Of a stretch of 64,000 nucleotides of DNA, positions 18,682 through 25,978 are shown in pieces. The notes under the pieces are model-generated. The model was not told the origin of the DNA and ran no database searches. It saw only the letters and a list, made by a program, of their open reading frames with translations. The stretch is from contig NZ_JANADP010000001.1 of the NCBI RefSeq assembly GCF_024199945.1, forward strand, positions 7,564,001-7,628,000, in the 5' to 3' direction. The DNA comes from Bradyrhizobium sp. CCGUVB4N (GTDB lineage Bacteria; Pseudomonadota; Alphaproteobacteria; Rhizobiales; Xanthobacteraceae). The stretch's first letter is position 1. Each line of letters opens with the position of its first letter. Position numbers and translations under genes: made by a program.

Positions 18682-20082
18682 CTACATCGCCTTGACGATG
18701 TTCTCGGTGACCTTCTTGGCGTCGCCGAGCAGCATCATGGTGTTGTCGCGGTAGAACAGCGGATTGTCGATACCGGCATAACCCGACGCCAGCGACCGCT
18801 TGATGAACATCACCGTGCCGGCCTTCCAGACCTGGAGCACGGGCATGCCGTAGATCGGCGAGGTCTTGTCCTCTTCGGCCGCCGGGTTGGTGACGTCGTT
18901 GGCGCCGATCACGAAGGCGATGTCGGCCTGCGCGAATTCGGAGTTGATGTCCTCGAGCTCGAACACCTCGTCATAGGGCACGTTGGCCTCGGCGAGCAGC
19001 ACGTTCATGTGGCCGGGCATGCGGCCCGCGACCGGATGAATGGCGTACTTCACCTCGACGCCTTCCTTCTTCAGGATGTCGCCCATTTCACGCAGCGCGT
19101 GCTGGGCCTGCGCCACCGCCATGCCGTAGCCGGGCACGATGATGACCTTGGAGGCGTTCTTCATAATGAAGGCCGCATCGTCCGCCGAGCCGAGCTTGGC
19201 CGGCTTCTGCTCGCCGCCTGCACCGCCGCCGGCCGCCGCGGTCTCGCCGCCGAAGCCGCCGAGGATGACCGAGATGAAGGACCGGTTCATCGCGTGGCAC
19301 ATGATGTAGGACAGGATCGCGCCGGAGGAGCCGACCAGCGCGCCGGTGATGATCAGCGCGGAGTTGCCCAGCGTGAAGCCGATGCCGGCCGCGGCCCAGC
19401 CCGAGTAGGAGTTGAGCATCGAGATCACGACCGGCATGTCGGCGCCGCCGATCGGGATGATCATGAGCACGCCGAGCGCCAGCGCCAGGATGACGATCAT
19501 CCAGAAATCGAACGCGCTGCCCGACATCACCAGCCCGACGATGAAGACGACGAGCGCGATCGCCAGCGCGATGTTGATGATGTGGCGGAAAGGCAGGATG
19601 ATCGGCGCGCCGCTCATGCGCGCCGACAGCTTCAGGAACGCGATCACCGAGCCGGTGAAGGTCAGCGCGCCGATGGCGACGCCGAGCGACATTTCGACCA
19701 GGCTCTGCGGATGGATGTTGCCGGGGGTGCCGATGTCGAAGGCCTCGGGCGCGTAGAACGCGCCGGCGGCGACCAGCACTGCGGCCATGCCGACCAGCGA
19801 GTGGAAGGCGGCGACCAGTTCCGGCATCGACGTCATCGGCACGCGACGCGCGATCACCGCACCGATCGCGCCACCGATGGCGATGCCGACGATGACGAGC
19901 ACCCAGGCGAGACCGTCCGCGGGCGGATGGTTGGCCAGCGTGGTCGCGACCGCGATCGCCATGCCGATCATGCCGAACAGATTGCCCTGGCGCGACGACG
20001 CCGGGCTCGACAGCCCGCGCAGCGACAGGATGAACAGCACTCCCGCCACGAGATACAAAAATGCAGAGAGGTTGGCGCTCAT
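18682..20082 (-). CDS. pntB: NAD(P) transhydrogenase subunit beta
   Basis: 466 residues. The first ~270 residues are membrane helices (domain II), followed by the NADP(H)-binding domain III with GYGMAVAQAQHALREMGD, HPVAGRMPGHMNVLLAEANVPYD and VIGANDVTNPAAEED. With PntAA and PntAB it forms the proton-translocating transhydrogenase that uses the proton gradient to reduce NADP+ with NADH. It is the last pnt gene; the C-terminus AKKVTENIVKAM matches the family end. Confidence 0.96.
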   Translation of the reverse strand: MSANLSAFLYLVAGVLFILSLRGLSSPASSRQGNLFGMIGMAIAVATTLANHPPADGLAWVLVIVGIAIGGAIGAVIARRVPMTSMPELVAAFHSLVGMAAVLVAAGAFYAPEAFDIGTPGNIHPQSLVEMSLGVAIGALTFTGSVIAFLKLSARMSGAPIILPFRHIINIALAIALVVFIVGLVMSGSAFDFWMIVILALALGVLMIIPIGGADMPVVISMLNSYSGWAAAGIGFTLGNSALIITGALVGSSGAILSYIMCHAMNRSFISVILGGFGGETAAAGGGAGGEQKPAKLGSADDAAFIMKNASKVIIVPGYGMAVAQAQHALREMGDILKKEGVEVKYAIHPVAGRMPGHMNVLLAEANVPYDEVFELEDINSEFAQADIAFVIGANDVTNPAAEEDKTSPIYGMPVLQVWKAGTVMFIKRSLASGYAGIDNPLFYRDNTMMLLGDAKKVTENIVKAM

Positions 20083-20121
20083 CTCAGGTCCCCATTGATC
20101 CCATCAGCCCGAGGTGGCCGC

Positions 20122-20439
20122 TTACTTCGACTTCTTCTTGTACATCGCCAGCATGCGCTGGGTGACAAGGAAGCCGCCGAAGATGTTGATGCAGGCAAAG
20201 ATCAGCGCGACGAAGCCGAAGGCGCGCGCCCAGCCCGAACCGCTCGATACGTTGGCAACGCCGCCGGCCAGCAACGCGCCGACCACGATCACCGAAGAGA
20301 TCGCGTTGGTCACGCTCATCAGCGGCGTGTGCAGCGCCGGCGTCACCGACCACACCACGAAATAGCCGACGAAGACGGCGAGGACGAAGATCGACAGCCG
20401 GAAGATGAAGGGATCGACGACCTGTGCAGCATGCTCCAT
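20122..20439 (-). CDS. pntAB: NAD(P) transhydrogenase subunit alpha, part 2 (membrane domain)
   Basis: 105 residues, start MEHAAQVVDPFIFRLSIFV at 20439 (the longer overlapping frame upstream is a shadow of pntAA). It has about four helices, including HTPLMSVTNAISSVIVVGA, the highly conserved segment of domain II. In alphaproteobacteria the PntA subunit is split into this small membrane piece and a soluble piece. It lies 11 bp after pntAA and 39 bp before pntB. Confidence 0.94.
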   Translation of the reverse strand: MEHAAQVVDPFIFRLSIFVLAVFVGYFVVWSVTPALHTPLMSVTNAISSVIVVGALLAGGVANVSSGSGWARAFGFVALIFACINIFGGFLVTQRMLAMYKKKSK

Positions 20440-20450
20440 GACGGATCTCC

Positions 20451-21578
20451 TTACGCCTTCGGCTGGAAGTTCGGGTGGATCACGGCGCCGTCCTTGGTCA
20501 GCGCGGTGGCCTTGACGAGTTCGTCGTCCCAGTTGACGGCGAGCTTCTTCTCTTTCTTGTCGACCATGGTCTCGATGAAGGAGAACAGATTGCGTGCGTA
20601 GAGGCTCGAGGCCGAGGCCGCGACGCGGCCGGCGACATTGGTGTAGCCGACGATCTTGATGCCATCGAGATCGACGACCTCGCCCGGCTTGGCGCCCTCG
20701 ACATTGCCGCCGCGCTCGACCGCGAGATCGACCAGCACCGAACCCGGCTTCATCGACTTGACCATCTCGCCGGAAACGAGCTTCGGCGCGGGCCGGCCCG
20801 GGATCAGCGCGGTGGTGATGACGATGTCCTGCTTCTTGATGTGCTCGGCCGTGAGCGCGGCCTGCTTGGCCTGGTACTCCTTGGACATTTCCTTGGCGTA
20901 GCCGCCGGCGGTCTGCGCGTTCTTGAATTCCTCGTCCTCGACGGCGAGGAACTTCGCACCGAGCGATTCGACCTGCTCCTTGGTCGCGGGCCTCACGTCG
21001 GTCGCGGTGACGATGGCGCCGAGACGGCGCGCGGTCGCGATCGCCTGCAGGCCGGCGACGCCGACGCCCATCACGAACACCTTGGCGGCAGGCACGGTGC
21101 CGGCTGCGGTCATCATCATCGGGAAGGCGCGGCCGAAGGCCTCGGCGCCCTCGATCACGGCGCGGTAGCCGGCGAGGTTTGCCTGCGACGACAGCACGTC
21201 CATCACCTGCGCGCGGGTGATGCGCGGCATCAATTCCATCGCGAAGGCGGCGACGCCGGCATCGGCGATCGTCTTCAACGCCGCCTCGTTGCCGTAGGGG
21301 TCCATGATGGCGATGACGAGCGCACCGCGCTTGTACTGCGAAAGCTCGGACGCCTCGGGGCGCTTCACCTTGATGATGATGTCGGCGTCCTTCAGCGCAT
21401 CGGCGCTGACCGTCGCGCCCACGGCGGTGAACTCGGAATCCGGCAGGCCCGATTTGAGGCCGGCGCCCGGCTCGACGGCGATCTCGGCGCCCAGCGCCTT
21501 GAACTTCTTCACCGTATCGGGCGAAGCGGCAACACGCGGCTCCGACGGATCGATTTCCTTGGCAACGGCGATCTTCAT
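20451..21578 (-). CDS. pntAA: NAD(P) transhydrogenase subunit alpha, part 1 (NAD-binding)
   Basis: 375 residues. Soluble domain I, related to alanine dehydrogenase: MKIAVAKEIDPSEPRVAASP at the start, the NAD-binding Rossmann motif VFVMGVGVAGLQAIATARRLGA in the middle, and TTALIPGRPAPKLV further on. It binds NADH on the cytoplasmic side. It leads the pntAA-pntAB-pntB operon. Confidence 0.95.
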   Translation of the reverse strand: MKIAVAKEIDPSEPRVAASPDTVKKFKALGAEIAVEPGAGLKSGLPDSEFTAVGATVSADALKDADIIIKVKRPEASELSQYKRGALVIAIMDPYGNEAALKTIADAGVAAFAMELMPRITRAQVMDVLSSQANLAGYRAVIEGAEAFGRAFPMMMTAAGTVPAAKVFVMGVGVAGLQAIATARRLGAIVTATDVRPATKEQVESLGAKFLAVEDEEFKNAQTAGGYAKEMSKEYQAKQAALTAEHIKKQDIVITTALIPGRPAPKLVSGEMVKSMKPGSVLVDLAVERGGNVEGAKPGEVVDLDGIKIVGYTNVAGRVAASASSLYARNLFSFIETMVDKKEKKLAVNWDDELVKATALTKDGAVIHPNFQPKA

Positions 21579-21722
21579 AGGCCCTCCGGCGACGCGGGAA
21601 AAAGCGCGCGCGCAAAAACTTAGCGTTACTCCCGCAACGTTGCTTACCGGCTTTGGAACCGGCTTGTTTGCAAATTTTGTGGGCAGCTGCCGCCGAAGAT
21701 GGAGGCAGCCGCCAACGACGAA

Positions 21723-21875
21723 TTAGGTGAGGAAGATCGCCATCAAAATGACGATGAGCGCGACCGAGGCCGTGCCGTACTTCACGAGCTTGATGAAGCC
21801 CTCGTAGGTCTGCTCGTGGGCAACGTAGTCGTTGCCGTCGGCGGTGGTGTAGGCCACTTCGCTATGGTCAGCCAT
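21723..21875 (-). CDS. aa3-type cytochrome oxidase subunit IV-like small membrane protein
   Basis: 50 residues, MADHSEVAYTTADGNDYVAH then EQTYEGFIKLVKYGTASVAL and one C-terminal transmembrane helix ending in FLT. This is the bacterial aa3-type subunit IV family (CoxIV_2), a one-helix subunit of cytochrome oxidase in Paracoccus and relatives. The ATG at 21875 is chosen because the upstream in-frame extension is not conserved-looking. It stands ~145 bp upstream of pntAA on the same strand, far from any oxidase genes, so co-expression with the transhydrogenase is possible. Confidence 0.85.
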   Translation of the reverse strand: MADHSEVAYTTADGNDYVAHEQTYEGFIKLVKYGTASVALIVILMAIFLT

Positions 21876-22059
21876 GATGATGTCCCCAGTCGAAAGTCGA
21901 ATTCTTCGGTTGGGATACCTTAAACCTTCGGGCAGGGCAACGGCACCGAAGCGCGGTTTTCCAGCAAATAGGCTCATTTGGAATCCCGATTATCGTGGAT
22001 CCCGCGCGCGACGCAGCATTCGCTGAACGCCGGTTCAACGAATGCTCTGCAGCCATCCT

Positions 22060-22076
22060 GCCCGAAATTCGGGCAC
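22060..22076. repeat. Perfect palindrome downstream of the M3 peptidase gene
   Basis: TGCCCGAAATTCGGGCA, an 8-bp arm on each side of a single A, 8 bp beyond the stop of the oligopeptidase gene. It has no T-run on the minus strand. It may act as a 3'-end hairpin. Confidence 0.45.
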
Positions 22077-22083
22077 TTGGCCC

Positions 22084-24006
22084 TCAGCCCATCGCCTCCA
22101 GCTCGTCGATCATCCCGGCGATGACCGAGAGTCCGCCGTCCCAGAACTTCGGGTCCTTGGCGTCGAGCCCGAACGGCCGCAGCAACTCGGAGTAGTGCTT
22201 GGTGCCGCCGGCCGCGAGCATGTCGAGATAGCGCTCGGCAAAGCCCTCGGCCGCGTTCTCGTAGACGGCATAGAGCGAATTCACGAGGCAATCGCCGAAG
22301 GCATAGGCGTAGACATAGAACGGCGAGTGGATGAAGTGCGGGATATACATCCAGTAGTTCTCATAGCCCGCCTTGATCTCGATCGCCGGTCCAAGGCTCT
22401 CGCCCTGCACCGACAGCCAGAGCTCGCCGAGCCGCGTCGCGGTGAGCTCGCCATTCTTGCGCTCGGTGTGAACAGCACGCTCGAACGAGTAGAACGCGAT
22501 TTGCCGCACCACGGTATTGATCATGTCCTCGACCTTGCCGGCGAGCAGCGCCTGGCGCTGCTTGGCGCTCTTGGTCTGCGCCAATAGCCGCCGGAAGGTC
22601 AGCATCTCACCGAACACGCTGGCGGTTTCGGCGAGCGTCAACGGCGTCGGCGCCATCAGCGCGCCGTTCTTCGCAGCGAGCACCTGGTGCACGCCATGGC
22701 CGAGCTCGTGTGCGAGCGTCATCACGTCGCGGGGCTTGCCCTGGTAATTCATCAGCACATACGGATGCGCCGACGGGGTGGTCGGATGCGAGAAGGCACC
22801 CGGCGCCTTGCCCGGACGCACCGGCGCATCGATCCAGCGGTCGGTGAAGAAGCGCTCGGCGATATCGGCCATTTTGGGCGAGAAGCCGCGATAGGCCGTC
22901 AGCACCATGTTGCGTGCATCGCCCCAGCCGATGACATCGGTCGCGGCGAACGGCAGCGGCGCGTTGCGGTCCCAATAAGCCAGCCGCTTCTTGCCGAACC
23001 ATTTCGCCTTCAGCGCGTAGTAGCGATGCGACAGCTTTGGATAGGCGGCGCGCACGGAGGCGACCAGCGCATCCACCACCTCGCGCTCGACGCGATTGTT
23101 CAAATGGCGGGAGTCCGCGACATCCTTGAAGCCGCGCCAGCGGTCCGAGATATCCTTGTCCTTGGCGAGCGTGTTGGTGATCAGCGCGAAGGTGCGCTCA
23201 TTGGCCTTGAAGGTTTTTGCCAGCGCTTCCGCCGCGGCCTTGCGCTTGGCGCCGTCGCGGTCCTGCAGGAAATTCAGCGTCGGCTCGATCGCAAGCTCTT
23301 TGGCGCCGACCTTGAAGCGGAGGCCCGAGATGGTCTGGTCGAACAATCGATTGAACGCGGAATAGCCGGTTTGCGCCTTCTCCAGGAACAGTTGCTCGAG
23401 CTTGTCGTCGAGCTGATACGGCTTCTCCTTGCGCAGATCCTCGATCCACGGACGATAATGCGCGAGCTCGGCCGTTTGCATCGCGCGGTTCAAAATATCG
23501 TCATCGACGCGATTGAGCTCGAGCGCGAAGAACAGAAGATGCGTCGACGCCGCCGTCAGCCGCTCGGAGACGTCGCCGTAAAACTTTGAAATCGCAGGGT
23601 CCACGCTGTCGCCGGCGTGGACGAGGCCGGCATATGAGCCGAGACGGCCGGCGAGATCGTCGATCGCCTCATAGCGCCGCACGGCTTCCGCGAGCCATTT
23701 TCCGCCATCTTCGTTTGCTGTGCCTGTTGCGAGCTTGCCCTTGTAGTCCGTCTCGAACGCGACGCAATCGGCATCCATCGTTTCGAGATCGCGCGCGACT
23801 TCCGGCGCATCGATCCCGGAATAGAGATCGGCGAGGTTCCACTCCGGAAGCTTGCCAGTCTTGCTCACGGGCTTGGAGGGCTTTGCCTTGACGGCAGATT
23901 TCTTGACGGCGGATTGCTTGGCAGCCGGCTTGCGGAGAGCAGGCTTTTTAAGAGCAGGCTTTTTAAGAGCAGTCTTTTTGAGAGCAGTCTTGGAGCGCGA
24001 AGTCAT
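22084..24006 (-). CDS. pepF: M3-family oligoendopeptidase F (PepF) with Lys/Ala-rich N-terminal tail
   Basis: 640 residues. The zinc site is LAHELGHGVHQVLA (HExxH) with a downstream Glu (AETASVFGE). The catalytic body begins near residue 52 at LPEWNLADLYSG, where ordinary PepF proteins of ~590-600 residues begin. Residues 1-50 are a tail built from repeats such as LKKTALKKPALKKPALRKPA. PepF cleaves oligopeptides in the cytoplasm. The tail is encoded by a 15-bp tandem repeat (see separate entry); a start within the tail cannot be excluded but no better Met exists before the body. Confidence 0.92.
   Translation of the reverse strand: MTSRSKTALKKTALKKPALKKPALRKPAAKQSAVKKSAVKAKPSKPVSKTGKLPEWNLADLYSGIDAPEVARDLETMDADCVAFETDYKGKLATGTANEDGGKWLAEAVRRYEAIDDLAGRLGSYAGLVHAGDSVDPAISKFYGDVSERLTAASTHLLFFALELNRVDDDILNRAMQTAELAHYRPWIEDLRKEKPYQLDDKLEQLFLEKAQTGYSAFNRLFDQTISGLRFKVGAKELAIEPTLNFLQDRDGAKRKAAAEALAKTFKANERTFALITNTLAKDKDISDRWRGFKDVADSRHLNNRVEREVVDALVASVRAAYPKLSHRYYALKAKWFGKKRLAYWDRNAPLPFAATDVIGWGDARNMVLTAYRGFSPKMADIAERFFTDRWIDAPVRPGKAPGAFSHPTTPSAHPYVLMNYQGKPRDVMTLAHELGHGVHQVLAAKNGALMAPTPLTLAETASVFGEMLTFRRLLAQTKSAKQRQALLAGKVEDMINTVVRQIAFYSFERAVHTERKNGELTATRLGELWLSVQGESLGPAIEIKAGYENYWMYIPHFIHSPFYVYAYAFGDCLVNSLYAVYENAAEGFAERYLDMLAAGGTKHYSELLRPFGLDAKDPKFWDGGLSVIAGMIDELEAMG
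23938..23997. repeat. pepF: 15-bp tandem repeat encoding the PepF N-terminal tail
   Basis: About four copies of AGCAGGCTTTTTAAG. The first two are identical; the third has two changes and the fourth is more divergent. The unit length is a multiple of three, so copy-number change would keep the frame and vary the basic tail by five residues per unit. Confidence 0.85.
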
Positions 24007-24133
24007 TGTGTGGGAAACCTGTGTTCAACAAACGCTGCGGCGGGCGGGGGCATCAAGGTTTAAGAGTGCGTTAATCGGCTTCGGCCAGAGTGACCCGATT
24101 CGAGACAGATAGTAGTAGCGTGCGGGGAGCACC

Positions 24134-25630
24134 ATGGCTGCCAGTATTTTGATCGCCGACGACGATGCCGTAGCCCGCCGTCTGGTCGAGAACATGGTGC
24201 AGAAATGCGGCTATGAGACGATCGTCGTGGAGTCCGGCGACGCCGCAATCGCCACCCTCACCGCTCCCGATGCGCCGGCGATCGACGCCGTGATCCTCGA
24301 CCTCGTCATGCCCGGCCTCGACGGCATGGGCGTGCTGGCGAAAATCCGCGAAGCAGGCCTCAGCGTCCCCGTCATCGTGCAGACTGCGCATGGCGGCATC
24401 GACAACGTGATCTCGGCGATGCGCGCAGGCGCTGCCGATTTCGTGGTCAAGCCGGTGGGCCTCGAGCGGCTCCAGGTCTCGTTGCGCAACGCGCTCAATG
24501 CCTCCGCACTCAAGGGCGAATTGCAGCGCATCCGTCACAGCCGCGAGGGCCGTCTGACCTTCTCCGACATCATCACGCGCGCCGAAGCGATGACGGGCGT
24601 GATGCGCGCGGCCCAGAAGGCAGCGAACTCCTCGATCCCGGTGCTGATCGAAGGCGAGTCCGGCGTCGGCAAGGAGATGTTCGCACGCGCCATCCACGGC
24701 AGCGGCGAGCGCAAGGCAAAGCCCTTCGTCGCCGTCAATTGCGGCGCGATCCCCGACAACCTCGTCGAGTCCATCCTGTTCGGCCACGAGAAGGGTGCCT
24801 TCACCGGCGCGACCGAGCGACATACCGGCAAGTTCATCGAGGCCCATGGCGGCACGTTGTTTCTGGACGAGGTCAGCGAGCTGCCGCTGACCGCGCAGGT
24901 CAAATTGCTCCGCGCACTGCAGGAAGGCGCCGTCGAGGCCGTCGGTGGCCGCAAGCCCGTCAAGGTCGACGTCCGGATCATCTCCGCGACCAATCGCAAG
25001 CTTCTGGAGCGGGTCAAGCAGGGACACTTCCGGGAAGATCTGTTCTATCGCCTGCACGTGCTGCCGCTGACGATCCCGTCGCTCAGGGCCCGGCGCGAAG
25101 ACATTCCGCATCTCCTGCGACATTTCCTGGCGCGCTTTGCCGCGGAGGAGAACCGCCCCATCTCCGGCGTGAGCGGCGAGGCCGTCGCGCATCTCGCCCA
25201 GCTCGACTGGCCCGGTAACATCCGCCAGCTCGAAAACGCGGTCTACCGCGCGGTGGTGATGAGCGAGGGCGATCAGCTCGGTCTCGACGATTTCCCGCTG
25301 CTTGCGTCGCTTCCGCAGTCGGCGACGGAGATTCCGACCGCGCCGCTGATGATCGAGCCGATCGCAGCGCCCTCGGTCGTGTCGGGTAGTGAAATACCGA
25401 TCGCGCCGCTGCCGCTGGCAGGGTCTCTCTCGATGTTGACACCCAACGGCGATGTCCGTCCTCTGGAAGACATGGAGAACGAGATCATCCGCTTCGCGAT
25501 CTCGCACTACCGCGGACAGATGTCCGAGGTGGCACGTCGCCTCAAAATCGGCAGGTCCACGCTCTACCGCAAACTCGACGAAGCCGGGGTTCCCGGACAT
25601 GGCGGGAAAAGCGGCGAGGAGACGCACTGA
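24134..25630 (+). CDS. Sigma-54-dependent response regulator (NtrC family)
   Basis: 498 residues. Receiver domain 1-120 with acidic pocket DDD near residue 10 and phospho-acceptor Asp in VILDLVMPGLDG. AAA+ domain ~150-380 with Walker A GESGVGKE, the sigma-54-contact loop GAFTGA, Walker B GGTLFLDEVSEL and the arginine region FREDLFYRLHVLPL. C-terminal Fis-type helix-turn-helix (MSEVARRLKIGRSTLYRKL). It activates sigma-54 promoters when phosphorylated. No histidine kinase is adjacent, so the signal is unknown. A flexible linker of ~70 residues precedes the HTH. Confidence 0.93.
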   Translation: MAASILIADDDAVARRLVENMVQKCGYETIVVESGDAAIATLTAPDAPAIDAVILDLVMPGLDGMGVLAKIREAGLSVPVIVQTAHGGIDNVISAMRAGAADFVVKPVGLERLQVSLRNALNASALKGELQRIRHSREGRLTFSDIITRAEAMTGVMRAAQKAANSSIPVLIEGESGVGKEMFARAIHGSGERKAKPFVAVNCGAIPDNLVESILFGHEKGAFTGATERHTGKFIEAHGGTLFLDEVSELPLTAQVKLLRALQEGAVEAVGGRKPVKVDVRIISATNRKLLERVKQGHFREDLFYRLHVLPLTIPSLRARREDIPHLLRHFLARFAAEENRPISGVSGEAVAHLAQLDWPGNIRQLENAVYRAVVMSEGDQLGLDDFPLLASLPQSATEIPTAPLMIEPIAAPSVVSGSEIPIAPLPLAGSLSMLTPNGDVRPLEDMENEIIRFAISHYRGQMSEVARRLKIGRSTLYRKLDEAGVPGHGGKSGEETH

Positions 25631-25978
25631 ACCTGATGCGAACGGAGGTTCGCGCGACCCGGCCTTGCGCCCGCAACCCGTTGAATTACGGCAAAATTCG
25701 GCGGCGAGCCAAACCGTGACTTGGAAGTGACAGACACCGGGAAAAGCGCGCGATGAAAGCGCACAATCCGTTGCAAAACAGCCTGTCTTGAAGTCAGTTT
25801 GTCGTGAGTTGTCCCGGGTAGCGCTGGCCGCCAAAACGGGGCCTGTATATCGTCTGCGTATGAATCGTTGCGTGCAGGCGTGCAACTTTCGAGAGGCCGG
25901 CGCGGTTTAGCCGAAACTCAATTAGGCGATAACGAAAGCTGTTCCACGGGGGACAGTTCACCCAAGGGGTGCGACACA
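25631..25978. other. Intergenic region before the L,D-transpeptidase gene
   Basis: 348 bp without a credible gene. The frame that extends the next gene to 25868 is rejected because the strong signal peptide begins at 25979. I see no clear sigma-54 (GG-N10-GC) or other promoter boxes. Confidence 0.5.

Noticed and set aside
18679..20601. Plus-strand ORF (640 aa) opposite pntB
   Set aside because: Shadow of the clearly conserved transhydrogenase genes; rich in His/Arg/Asp/Glu.
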